A DNA stretch of 64,000 nt. Source: Tritrichomonas musculus (taxonomy: Eukaryota > Parabasalia > Tritrichomonadida > Tritrichomonadidae). The stretch spans positions 3,968,001 through 4,032,000 of the forward strand of contig JAPFFF010000006.1 in NCBI GenBank assembly GCA_039105265.1. Reading direction: 5' to 3'. This document shows positions 18,717 through 28,631 of this stretch, one piece after another; position 1 is the first letter of the stretch; every line of letters begins with the position of its first letter. The notes beneath the pieces are model-generated. The model was not told the DNA's origin. It did not search any database and was given only the letters and a program-made list of their open reading frames with translations. The position numbers and the translations under genes were made by a program.

Positions 18717-19138
18717 AAAGAGCACGTTATATCTCAGGGTACGATAGAGTTTTTTCAATACTAATTGAATTTTTGTATTGTTTATTCATTATATTTTCTA
18801 TATATTGAATTTCATTCAAAAATATTGAATATTCATCGAGATATTCTCAAATCAAAATTGTGAAAAGAGCACGTTATATCTCAGGGTACGATAGAGTTTT
18901 TTCAATACTAATTGAATTTTTGTATTGTTTATTCATTATATTTTCTATATATTGAATTTCATTCAAAAATATTGAATATTCATCGAGATATTCTCAAATC
19001 AAAATTGTGAAAAGAGCACGTTATATCTCAGGGTACGATAGAGTTTTTTCAATACTAATTGAATTTTTGTATTGTTTATTCATTATATTTTCTATATATT
19101 GAATTTCATTCAAAAATATTGAATATTCATCGAGATAT
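18717..19138. repeat. 147-bp tandem repeat, about 2.9 copies
   Basis: The word AGCACGTTATATCTCAGGG starts at 18721, 18868 and 19015, exactly 147 bp apart. The copies are practically identical across the unit and the third stops at CATCGAGATAT. Identity this high means recent expansion or active homogenisation. The spacer 17992-19288 is the only long non-coding part of the element. Confidence 0.9.
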
Positions 19139-19164
19139 GGGTTCGTCAATTTTGAGAGGGATAG

Positions 19165-19232
19165 CACAAACTGTCTATTCAATTTTTGCACAAACTGCCT
19201 ATTCAATTTTATGCATAATCTGCCTATTCAAT
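19165..19232. repeat. Three-copy short tandem repeat, about 24 bp
   Basis: Units of the form CTGCCTATTCAATTTT recur three times with a 22-25 bp step just after the 147-bp repeat and before the leftward gene's end. Confidence 0.6.
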
Positions 19233-19288
19233 TTTTATAAATTATTTTATAAAATCATATTTTTACATTGAAATTGAATGCTTTCTTC

Positions 19289-20068
19289 TCAATTTTTGGT
19301 GGATGGAACTTTTTGAATGGATATTTGGCCGTCATATATATTTGCTTCAGTGGCTGGCTTTATCTTTAATGTGATGAACAATGGCGATTTCAAGATTACT
19401 GGCTGGAACATAAAATCAACTAATCTCATCTCTAATAACTTTAGTGAATCGGTGTTGACTTTAACTTTGATTGGTTTAGTTAAATCATAATTCACTATTA
19501 ATGCCTCCTGGTCCATTATCATTGTATCTATATTTGCAATAATTGATGGTGTATATTCTTGGTTTCCAATTGATGAATGCGTTGCAACTCCCTGTAATGA
19601 TACCAAATATAATTTATTAGCAAAATCTAGAATTGGCAAATCTGGTACATTTTTTTCTTCATTAGCATCAACTTCAAATTCCTTGCAATTAAATAGACCA
19701 CAAATTAATTTCGCTCTATGACTTCCTTCTTTAAATGCTATATAATTGGTTGCCTTCAGTGATATTGTCCTGTTGTTAATATTCTTGAAGGTAATTATTT
19801 GTTGGCTCACACTATTTACTTTTTGGTTAGTGTTCAAATAGTTTACCAAATTGTTAAAAGAGTAGGCATACATATCCTTGAAATCAATTCTAATCTCCCC
19901 ATTAGATGTCTGGAATATTAAATAATCATCTTCAGTAGTTAATAGTATGTTGGCCTTGGTATTGATTGATGAAACATAATACTTCACGTAAGGACATTTC
20001 CACGGTATATCAATATTCATTCTCACAGTATTGTAATTTTCTGGTTGACTCTGAACTGAATACAACAT
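19289..20068 (-). CDS. Candidate Polinton minor capsid/penton protein (259 aa)
   Basis: A compact, beta-rich 259-aa protein. Strand-like alternation runs throughout (YVSSINTKANILLTTEDDYLIFQ; then GEIRIDF; later LKLLEMRLVDFMFQPVILKS followed by LFITLKIKP). Length and the C-terminal pattern of a leucine strand, a proline turn and a final FITLKIK strand suit the single jelly-roll penton protein of Polintons and virophages. This is inference from layout. Its start codon is only 19 bp from the start of the divergent 1571-aa gene, so both must share one very compact control region. Confidence 0.55.
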   Translation of the reverse strand: MLYSVQSQPENYNTVRMNIDIPWKCPYVKYYVSSINTKANILLTTEDDYLIFQTSNGEIRIDFKDMYAYSFNNLVNYLNTNQKVNSVSQQIITFKNINNRTISLKATNYIAFKEGSHRAKLICGLFNCKEFEVDANEEKNVPDLPILDFANKLYLVSLQGVATHSSIGNQEYTPSIIANIDTMIMDQEALIVNYDLTKPIKVKVNTDSLKLLEMRLVDFMFQPVILKSPLFITLKIKPATEANIYDGQISIQKVPSTKN

Positions 20069-20087
20069 TATTTAATTTCAGATTAAA
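20069..20087. promoter_or_regulatory. 19-bp divergent control region
   Basis: Only 19 bp separate the start codons of the leftward 259-aa gene and the rightward 1571-aa gene. Transcription in each direction must therefore begin inside, or within a few bases of, the other gene's coding region, or leaders must be almost absent. Confidence 0.6.
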
Positions 20088-23000
20088 ATGTCTTTGACAC
20101 TATATTCTGCAAAGAGCAAGGTGGCATCTAAACTTAAAGCAAATGGTTTTGAAATATGTGCAGGAGAAGATGAAGATGGAAATGAACAAATAAATATCAC
20201 ACAAGATGATAAACCAAATGAATACCCAAAATTTAATTGTCTATACAATAAAGCTGAAGTTGATGCAAGAGTGGTAAATGATTACATTGAAAATGGAGGC
20301 AGTCTTGAAGGATTCGGCGACGTTCCAATAACTGAAAAATCTACACAAATACTTGAATATAGAGCGCCAGAAAATATATTGATGGAAGTGAAATCAGAAC
20401 AAGTAGAGTCCAACAGAGAGCTTATCAAAGATGAATTATGTGTTAATACATTCAATGACATTATAGAAGCGGAATCAAAAACCTGTGAAGCTGTCCATGA
20501 TATGTACAACGAATTGATGTGTGCAGCTGACGGATATGAACAAGTAGTATTGGATGAAGATAAAGGGCAAAGTGAAGTTGTAAAATATGTTAAAACTCCT
20601 ACTGCACCACCAGAGCCTTCTCCAACTGAACCTTTCCTCCAATACAAGGCATATCATAATTTAGCTGATATGTTGATGAATATTATAAAGAATGAAAAGA
20701 AAAATCAATCCATAAAAAGGATATTATATGATGTATTTAACGAGACAAACTTAACAAAGATAATAAATGGAACAAAGCAATATCATTACAATCCTGAAAA
20801 CAATACTCTTCAAACAATAGGATATAAATACAAAAATAGTACAGAAGAAGTTAAAGCAGACCATGTAATAGAAGTTGAGAGCCCTGGTGAATTTTTCGAT
20901 ACTTATACCCAAAATCAAAAGGATAACATGTCCAATATTAAACTTTTTATGTTATCACTTTTAGGTGCATATTTATTTCAGACAACAATGAAAAATATTA
21001 CACATTACTTCAAAATCATAAATAACCCCAATGCAATAAATATTACAATTAACAGACCTGATGGACCAAATACCATGACTCTTGGTGAATATGCAAATGA
21101 TGTCTTTTATATTCTAGGATACATTATTACCAATTTTAACAAATTAGCTAATAACGTCAGCAAAATTAAATCTTGTAATTGTAATCAAGGGGGAGGAGGA
21201 GGAATGAACCAAGCTGATATAAATCTCGCATTACAAATGAACAATGATATGAGACAACATATGGAAAACCATATCCGAGATTTACAAAATAATCAAAATC
21301 GTCTCTTCGTAGACAGAGCAGTTGAGTCCACTCAAGATGTATTTACTCAAACGATTTTATATCGAGATGCAATTCCAGAAATAGCGAAACAAGTCCTTGA
21401 ACAAAATGAAGAGAAACAAAAAGTTGATGTACAAGATAAAAGTTCGGACCGTGGAAAACATCATGGTGATGATTATGTGTGGAATGTATTATGGAAAGAA
21501 TGGGAAGAAATAATAGATGAGTTTGACAGACCTGAAGGATGGAGAGAAGATAGACAAGCTAGTGTTCCAATAAATTATATTTGGGATTTGGTACATGGAG
21601 AATGGGTCATGATTGATAATGTCCATGATAATATATCACCAACATGGAGGCATGAAATGGATAGTGAATACATTGCGTATAATCTTCTGAAGATATATGA
21701 GAATGATGAAGATGGTTTTTTACGATGGAGTGATAGATATCAAGAGTGGGAATGGTACTCATATTATGATTGTTATACAGAGAATGAATCAATTTATATT
21801 CCAAATAGAATTCGTGATAATCAAGAAGTTTTTGGTCCATCTTTTGCGTGGAATATTATGGATACACAATGGCAAGAACATGACCATGAATTCCTAGATA
21901 ATTGGAGAACTGATTCCATTTTAAACCCACCAGATAATTTCATATGGGATGTTGAACATGAAGAATGGGTGATAATGACGCAACATTTTGATGGAGTTAA
22001 TGGATGGCGTACAATACATACCAGCGAAATGATAGACATAGTTGAAATCCGAAATTCATTATTACATCTCTTTGGAAAAATAGAGTGGAATGAAGAAAGA
22101 AAACAATGGGTATGGAAGCCAATTCTAGAGAATGAAAATAATCCTCCTTCACCCCTCGCTCTTTTATCAAACGATAAATCTACTGGAACATCAATTGCTT
22201 TACCAGATTTTGTAAATAATGCAAGTTCATTTGAAGAAGTATTAAAATGCTATGGCGTTGATATCTGTGATGATACTCCTACATTAGATGAAACAAAACC
22301 AGTTCTTGGTAAATATGTTATCAAAGGTGATTTAGAAGTGAATGGTAAAATACTTTGTGATTCTGTACCAAGTGGAGGGATTGTGACTACTGATTTCTCT
22401 CATGAACCTGGATATCCTGTTTATAATGTTAAGAGCAAAGATTTATCTACCAGTACAATGAGATTGCATGATAAGTATTATAATGTCCTACTAATTAAAA
22501 TATCAGATGAAATAAAGAGTGCCATAACAAAAATAACTGATACAACAAAAATGTTTAGAATAATATTGAGAACAAATATTTTGTATGACACAGATGGAAA
22601 TCTAATTAAAGAATTCTTCATAAATGTTAAAGATGGAAAGCAATATAATCCTGTGATATCAAGAAACCCAGACACTAACTTTTATTCTGTAATGAGCATT
22701 GGAGATGAAGATTTAGATGAGCCATCAATGAAAACTAGTTTTTATATTGCATTTGATAAGACATCAGCTGTTAATCCTTATGAACTTTATCATAAGGGAG
22801 AAATAAGTATACAATATTTATTATCACAAGATTCTTTGGTAGCTGTTGAACCAACAATAAGATGTGATATTATTGAAGCTGAGAATGCACTAAAATTATA
22901 CAAAAATGATAACCTATACCTTTATTTACCAAATATTATTACTGAAGAAAGTTTAGAAATAGAGGCACCAGATACAAATAAAGTAGAAAAGGAATTCTAC

Positions 23001-24803
23001 AAAATCATCTATAAAATACCCACTGATTATGTTATCCCTAATGGCCTAGAATTTAGCTTTAAAGAATTCTGTTTTGGTAATGAGTGGACATTAAAATGGA
23101 ATGGTTCTGAATGGACAGATAATAATTGTCAAGGATTGCTTAGAGGTAAGGTATCATCTAAATTAAGAAAGGTCAATTCCAAACAAAACTCTGATGGTGC
23201 TATTGGTTGCTTCATTTTAATTAAAGACTCAGAAACGCATCACTCTGTAATCCCTGAAAGTAGTAATGGTTTATTATATGGCTTAATTGAAAACAGCACT
23301 ATTGAAACAACAATATGGTATACAAATAGAGAAGAAAGTGATGATGGAAAATTATATGATGTTGAATGGCTATTTGACAAAAAGTTAAATGGAGCAAGTT
23401 GTGAAGGATATGATATGTTAAATACTTATTTCACATTTGGTAATTTATCAAGCGGGAAATTTAATTACTTAAATCTTAAAAAAATAGCATTAACAATAAC
23501 ATTGAGGGGTTCAAGTATATCAAACACATTCACATTTGAAAGCACTGGAGTTAGAAGGACAACTAAAAATGATAGGGCCTACATTGACTTAAAACCAATG
23601 ATAGATTGCATAGAACAGCTTGCTTATAAATGGGAAGACACTAGAATTAAATCAAGAGATATAGAATTATATTTAAGAAAAGATTTAGTTGACCCCATAG
23701 AAGAAATAAGTTGGAACCCTGAAACAAATCCATTTCAATATATCATTAGAAACCAATTTTATGAAATCAAACCAAGGCCAGATGCAGCTTCAACATTATA
23801 TACTGATTTTAATATTACCTCATCAAAAATAATTACAGCTGATAACATTACAACAATGAGAAGTGATTTAAATGTTGTTTCAAATAATTATGATGTAATG
23901 AATTATGATGTATCAAAAATAAGAAAGGAAGTAAATACACTAAATACACAAATGGCTATTCAAATATTGAAAACACAATATTTAGAACAAGCTGTAAATG
24001 CCATTCAAGTTGCCGGTGCAATAAAGCTTGCATTCTCTACCCCAATGGCTGTCTTGGGAGCAATTGGTTTGGCTGTATCTACTGTTGGGATTGAATTTGG
24101 TGTACATACCATTTATAATGGTAATGATGTTTCTGATTTAACATATGAACAATTACAAAATACATACCCAGATGCTGATACATCTAATATACAAAATGTT
24201 GATGCAGGACAAATTAATCAAGTTGTTGGTAGTATTGGTGCTGAGCCAGATTTATTAAATAGCTATTGGAATCAGTATAGAGATTTAGTTATGGATTTAG
24301 ATATGTGGGATGGAAATGAAGAAATGTGCGATCAAATATTTAATCAATTAAATGAATTAGTACAAACAATAGATAGAGAATTCCCTGGAGCTGAATTGCC
24401 ACCATGGGTTTCAGTAATTGTTCATGCACCAGATGTTCAAACATTAGCAGCTAAAACAAATAAAGTTTCTGACCAACAAATATTAGGCTCATTAATTAAA
24501 TGGTGTGAAACTGATTATAAAAGATTAGATGACCCTACAAAATTTAAAGACAATTGGTTTAACCCAGATAAAGCAGTACTATCTTTATCTGCTACAATTG
24601 ATATTTGTAATAGGATGAGAGATTCCATGAAGTTTCCAATTATGATATTAGCAAAAAATATGGAAGCAATAAATAATATTAATATGGATGAATATTACAA
24701 GAAGAGTGAAGTGGATGAGATGCTACAACAGAAGGATGCCATAATTGAATCACTAGAAAATAGAATTGCTGCATTAGAGAAGAAGTGTGCAAATATAGAG
24801 TAG
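20088..24803 (+). CDS. Giant fibre/surface-type Polinton protein 1 (1571 aa)
   Basis: No catalytic family is recognised. Regions: N-terminal acidic part; a hydrophobic helix near 290-300; a poly-Gly stretch near 368; about six Trp-rich units between 459 and 690 of the form Y-x-WD-x(3)-EW with a downstream GWR; a conserved beta-rich middle (about 790-1250); a segment NITSSKIITADNITTMRSDL near 1243-1262; a hydrophobic AGAIKLAFSTPMAVLGAIGLAVS stretch broken at its ends (about 1305-1330); and a C-terminal coiled coil (EMLQQKDAIIESLENRIAAL). The middle and C-terminal parts are paralogous to the next gene. Such long, repeat-bearing, coiled-coil-ended proteins suit virion fibres or attachment proteins; this is inference. 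Confidence 0.75.
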   Translation: MSLTLYSAKSKVASKLKANGFEICAGEDEDGNEQINITQDDKPNEYPKFNCLYNKAEVDARVVNDYIENGGSLEGFGDVPITEKSTQILEYRAPENILMEVKSEQVESNRELIKDELCVNTFNDIIEAESKTCEAVHDMYNELMCAADGYEQVVLDEDKGQSEVVKYVKTPTAPPEPSPTEPFLQYKAYHNLADMLMNIIKNEKKNQSIKRILYDVFNETNLTKIINGTKQYHYNPENNTLQTIGYKYKNSTEEVKADHVIEVESPGEFFDTYTQNQKDNMSNIKLFMLSLLGAYLFQTTMKNITHYFKIINNPNAINITINRPDGPNTMTLGEYANDVFYILGYIITNFNKLANNVSKIKSCNCNQGGGGGMNQADINLALQMNNDMRQHMENHIRDLQNNQNRLFVDRAVESTQDVFTQTILYRDAIPEIAKQVLEQNEEKQKVDVQDKSSDRGKHHGDDYVWNVLWKEWEEIIDEFDRPEGWREDRQASVPINYIWDLVHGEWVMIDNVHDNISPTWRHEMDSEYIAYNLLKIYENDEDGFLRWSDRYQEWEWYSYYDCYTENESIYIPNRIRDNQEVFGPSFAWNIMDTQWQEHDHEFLDNWRTDSILNPPDNFIWDVEHEEWVIMTQHFDGVNGWRTIHTSEMIDIVEIRNSLLHLFGKIEWNEERKQWVWKPILENENNPPSPLALLSNDKSTGTSIALPDFVNNASSFEEVLKCYGVDICDDTPTLDETKPVLGKYVIKGDLEVNGKILCDSVPSGGIVTTDFSHEPGYPVYNVKSKDLSTSTMRLHDKYYNVLLIKISDEIKSAITKITDTTKMFRIILRTNILYDTDGNLIKEFFINVKDGKQYNPVISRNPDTNFYSVMSIGDEDLDEPSMKTSFYIAFDKTSAVNPYELYHKGEISIQYLLSQDSLVAVEPTIRCDIIEAENALKLYKNDNLYLYLPNIITEESLEIEAPDTNKVEKEFYKIIYKIPTDYVIPNGLEFSFKEFCFGNEWTLKWNGSEWTDNNCQGLLRGKVSSKLRKVNSKQNSDGAIGCFILIKDSETHHSVIPESSNGLLYGLIENSTIETTIWYTNREESDDGKLYDVEWLFDKKLNGASCEGYDMLNTYFTFGNLSSGKFNYLNLKKIALTITLRGSSISNTFTFESTGVRRTTKNDRAYIDLKPMIDCIEQLAYKWEDTRIKSRDIELYLRKDLVDPIEEISWNPETNPFQYIIRNQFYEIKPRPDAASTLYTDFNITSSKIITADNITTMRSDLNVVSNNYDVMNYDVSKIRKEVNTLNTQMAIQILKTQYLEQAVNAIQVAGAIKLAFSTPMAVLGAIGLAVSTVGIEFGVHTIYNGNDVSDLTYEQLQNTYPDADTSNIQNVDAGQINQVVGSIGAEPDLLNSYWNQYRDLVMDLDMWDGNEEMCDQIFNQLNELVQTIDREFPGAELPPWVSVIVHAPDVQTLAAKTNKVSDQQILGSLIKWCETDYKRLDDPTKFKDNWFNPDKAVLSLSATIDICNRMRDSMKFPIMILAKNMEAINNINMDEYYKKSEVDEMLQQKDAIIESLENRIAALEKKCANIE

Positions 24804-24832
24804 ATTAGGGAATAATTTTTTTAGAGAATTAA

Positions 24833-27800
24833 ATGACTTCAGAGCAAGTGAAAGATACTACAACAAAATTCATTGGTGATATACAATTTAAAGTTGGAGA
24901 TGCTACTAGGAAAGCAAGTCAATTGTTAACCCTAAGTGATTTAGATGGATATGTACAGACAGGCCATTTATTTAATGAAGTAGATGGCATACCAGAATTT
25001 AATATCAAAAATAATAATATACAATACGAGTCATTTGAGTCATCAACAACCCAATATCATATTCTAAAATTTGTTAACATACCAGAGGATTTCATGAATA
25101 AAGTGAAAGAAATAACAGCCCAAACAAATATTTTCAAAATAGTCTTGAGGAAGAATATAGTATATGACACGAATGGAAATTTAGTGAAGGAATTTTATAT
25201 TTATGCCAAGGATGGAAAGGTTTATTGTCCCATGATAACAAAGAGTGCTAATGGCAGCTCTGCTGGCTCAAGCTCTGCTTGTGGCTGTTCTATAAATAAC
25301 AGCACCATATTTGAATACATCAACATAGCATTTGATAGTAGTCTGGAATTTAATCCATATACTTTATGGTTGAATGGTGAGCTGAGTATTATGAATGAAT
25401 ATTTAACAGATTCTCTCCAAACAGGGAAAGCAATAAAGTGCTCCATCATCAAAGCAGACAATGCATTGAAGCTACATAAAAGTGATGTATTGTACCTTTA
25501 CAAACCAACTCTAACTAGTGAAGTCCAAATAGATGATAAAAAGTATTGGCTATTACAATGGAACATAGATGATAATTACAATATACCTAACGGCTTGGAA
25601 TTTAAATTTAGTGAATATTGTTTTGGTAATAAATGGGTTTTGTCATGGGATGGTACAAAATGGGTAGGTGATAATATACAAGGCCATATCAATGGTAGAT
25701 TAGTTAATGGATTAAATAAGGAGAATGAACATGGAGAAGATGGAACCTACATACAAGTCAAGAGGAGTGAAAGAAATATGAAACTGATTAAAAAACCAGA
25801 TGACTACTCGGTTGATAATCTCTTGCATTACATGATTCATGGAGGTAAGTGTAAAGTAGACTGTTTTGTAAAACTAAAGAGCGGTGAGATAGAAGATTTT
25901 TCCAAATATGGATTAGGCTACCAAACAAGCAATGGGGGAACTAAAGATGGATATGATATTGAAGCCATAAGATGCTATAAAGCAAATGGTACAGGGAGTG
26001 AATTAGATATTGCAAAAGTTGAAGAATTCTATCTTGATATCACTTTAGATGGAACAATCATAGCAAACAGATTTTCTATGAGACCAACTGGGAAAATATT
26101 TGACCCCAAGAGTGATAAGAAATGGTATTTCATTCATGGTTTATTAGATTCTTGTGAAAAGGTAGAGTACTGTTATGTTTCATCAACCCCTAATGAATCC
26201 AGAAATATTAAGATATATTTAGCTGATGAATATGTTGACCCAATAGATGAGGTCAATTGGGACCCTACAACAAATCCCTTCGAATATATTATAAAGCAAC
26301 AATTTTATGAAGTGTATCCTAATCCTAATGCTGCAACAACACTATATACTGACTATAATATTACTAGTTCTAAAATCATTACTGCAGATAACATTACAAC
26401 AATGAGAAGTGATTTAAATATGGTAACTAACAATGTAGATGTGATTAGCTATGATGTCCAAGAAATGAACACAACAATGGAAAGCCTCAAAGGTAGAGTC
26501 TCAAGAACAGAAACAGTTACCCAACATTTGGAAGAAGATGTTGATAATTTAAGAATTGTTTCATGGACTGCATTAGCATTTGGTGTTGCAGGTACAGCTG
26601 GTAGTGTTGCATCAATTGGAATGCAATTAGCTCCAGAAGGTGTTAAATTCTTATCAAAAACTATTTCTGATACTGCATCTGGTCAAATCAAACAAAAATC
26701 AGGAGGGTTCTTACAAAGAATTGGTACAAGAATTCAAAAATGGTGGAGAAGTAGAGGTTATCAAAAGATAGGCGAAATGGAATTATTTGATATACCTTCA
26801 GTTGCCACTCGGTCAATTCAATCAACAACTGATATAACTCCTATTTTAACTTGGTGCAATCAAGAAATGCAACCTTTACCTGATGAAACTTTTGATGATG
26901 AATTTGATGACCCTGAGAAAGCTGTTTTATCAATTAGAGCAACAGAAGAAATGTGTAACCAATTTAGAGATAGCTTAAAGAAACCATTTAAATTACTTGC
27001 AGAGAAGGTTAATGAAATAGAGGGGAATAATTATATTTCACAGAATGATTTGGTTAGGGATGATACAATAGATGTTGTTGGTAAATATGTCAATGGTGAG
27101 GTCCATTTAGAAGCAGAAGATGTTATCACAGATGGAACAATTAAAGCAAGGTTTTTGGTCCAAAAAATTAGTGAATACAATGATGTTGATTATGAAGAGA
27201 ATATAGTTACTATAAATATTACTGGTGGAACTATTGAATATCAAGGAACAAATGATTTCCCTAGCTGCACCATGAATGATATGGTATTTATTATATCAAA
27301 TCCAAATAAACTTAGAGTTGGTGGAATACAGATTAAAGAAAATACATGTTTGAGACATATGGACTTTACACTAAATGATTTAGCATATACTTGTGATATA
27401 GATGCTTTACATAAGAAGATAGATGGAGTACAAGAGCAGATAGAAAAGAATGATACAGCTCTAGCATCTACATTAAATGAATTCCCAACTGTTGATGAAG
27501 TAAATGAAGCATTAGATGAATTGAAAAATAATATGGTAAACATGGATAACCTGTATACAAAAGAGGAAGCAGATAATAAATATGCTTTAAAGAGTGAAAA
27601 TAATGAACTGAAGACAAAAATAGATACTTATATTAAATCACAACAAGATTTAGCTATTATAGTAGGTGAACATGTTGCTAGTATCATAACAATAAATAGC
27701 AAAATATCAAATTTAGAGAGAGAGAATGCAGCATTAAAGGATAATATAGCAGCAATGGAATCAAGATTAGCAGCATTAGAAAATGGTTCTTATGTCACCA

Positions 27801-28621
27801 AAGATGATTTATCAGAATATAGAAAACTTAATGACATCTCATATCATAATCATCAAGAACTCTCTATAACAAATAAAGAAGTGTTATTGGATGATGGTGA
27901 TGAACAAAGGAGATTTACAACATCTCATATACCATATCATGAGGGAACTCATTTAATTGGAAAATATACTGATACAGATAGTGTTGAGCATTCATTTGAT
28001 ATAATATTTGAGACCCAAGATGAAATCTCGGAGACTCAATATTGGAATTGTATTTTATTCCTCAAACAATCTGAAATCAGTGAAGAATTATATATTGATT
28101 GGGATGTAATGACTGGAGCAATTTTCATTTATGATGATTATTATGGTTATTATATTGGTTGTGAAATATCTTCTGCAACATTTGATGAGGACATTTCATT
28201 ATCTACAAGCAATGAGCTCATCAACTACTATACCAAAGATGAGCTGACTAGATTTGGATTAAATGATGGCTATCAAATAATACCTTCTGTATTTGAATTA
28301 TCAATGGAAAACTTAAATAATATTAGATTTAAGTATGCTGGCTCAAATGTAGCTGCTGTGTGGAATAGGTTACATATATTTGTATTCAAAGATATTGTTG
28401 GTAAGAATCATTTCATAAAATTTGATTTTATTCACAAGCTAATTACTTTGGATAACAGTGTTAGTTCAACATATGAAATCCCAATTGACAATTCTTGTAC
28501 TAATGCAATAAATATTACCTTGCGGACAAATGGTTTTGTTACAACACAGGAATTAGTTAGCAAATATGAAATATTCACCACTCAGCAAGTTAGCCATCAG
28601 CTAGCCAATCAAAAATATTAA
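24833..28621 (+). CDS. Giant fibre/surface-type Polinton protein 2 (1262 aa), paralogue of protein 1
   Basis: It shares with the 1571-aa protein the block NALKLHKSDVLYLYKP (about 210-225), the WD-x-TTNPFEYIIKQQFYE segment (about 478-495) and the identical stretch NITSSKIITADNITTMRSDL (about 511-530). The Trp-rich repeats of the paralogue are absent; instead it has a hydrophobic Gly/Ala helix near 580-600, coiled-coil segments near 860-1000 (ISNLERENAALKDNIAAMESRL) and a different C-terminal domain of about 250 residues. That pattern, a conserved core with exchanged ends, is typical of receptor-binding fibres. A translated 27-bp double hairpin lies at 25255-25281. The gene ends 10 bp before the right terminal repeat. 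A seven-T run ends 10 bp before the ATG. Confidence 0.75.
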   Translation: MTSEQVKDTTTKFIGDIQFKVGDATRKASQLLTLSDLDGYVQTGHLFNEVDGIPEFNIKNNNIQYESFESSTTQYHILKFVNIPEDFMNKVKEITAQTNIFKIVLRKNIVYDTNGNLVKEFYIYAKDGKVYCPMITKSANGSSAGSSSACGCSINNSTIFEYINIAFDSSLEFNPYTLWLNGELSIMNEYLTDSLQTGKAIKCSIIKADNALKLHKSDVLYLYKPTLTSEVQIDDKKYWLLQWNIDDNYNIPNGLEFKFSEYCFGNKWVLSWDGTKWVGDNIQGHINGRLVNGLNKENEHGEDGTYIQVKRSERNMKLIKKPDDYSVDNLLHYMIHGGKCKVDCFVKLKSGEIEDFSKYGLGYQTSNGGTKDGYDIEAIRCYKANGTGSELDIAKVEEFYLDITLDGTIIANRFSMRPTGKIFDPKSDKKWYFIHGLLDSCEKVEYCYVSSTPNESRNIKIYLADEYVDPIDEVNWDPTTNPFEYIIKQQFYEVYPNPNAATTLYTDYNITSSKIITADNITTMRSDLNMVTNNVDVISYDVQEMNTTMESLKGRVSRTETVTQHLEEDVDNLRIVSWTALAFGVAGTAGSVASIGMQLAPEGVKFLSKTISDTASGQIKQKSGGFLQRIGTRIQKWWRSRGYQKIGEMELFDIPSVATRSIQSTTDITPILTWCNQEMQPLPDETFDDEFDDPEKAVLSIRATEEMCNQFRDSLKKPFKLLAEKVNEIEGNNYISQNDLVRDDTIDVVGKYVNGEVHLEAEDVITDGTIKARFLVQKISEYNDVDYEENIVTINITGGTIEYQGTNDFPSCTMNDMVFIISNPNKLRVGGIQIKENTCLRHMDFTLNDLAYTCDIDALHKKIDGVQEQIEKNDTALASTLNEFPTVDEVNEALDELKNNMVNMDNLYTKEEADNKYALKSENNELKTKIDTYIKSQQDLAIIVGEHVASIITINSKISNLERENAALKDNIAAMESRLAALENGSYVTKDDLSEYRKLNDISYHNHQELSITNKEVLLDDGDEQRRFTTSHIPYHEGTHLIGKYTDTDSVEHSFDIIFETQDEISETQYWNCILFLKQSEISEELYIDWDVMTGAIFIYDDYYGYYIGCEISSATFDEDISLSTSNELINYYTKDELTRFGLNDGYQIIPSVFELSMENLNNIRFKYAGSNVAAVWNRLHIFVFKDIVGKNHFIKFDFIHKLITLDNSVSSTYEIPIDNSCTNAINITLRTNGFVTTQELVSKYEIFTTQQVSHQLANQKY
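25255..25281. repeat. 27-bp double hairpin inside the second giant gene
   Basis: CAGC-TCT-GCTG (25255-25265) and CAAGC-TCT-GCTTG (25269-25281). The coding strand of the polymerase gene has the same unit with one base different (16267-16293 on the plus strand, inverted). Confidence 0.85.
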
Positions 28622-28631
28622 AAAAACATTA

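Noticed and set aside
18605-19271. Short frames in the Polinton tandem-repeat spacer
   Set aside because: They are translations of the 147-bp repeat and repeat themselves in the product.
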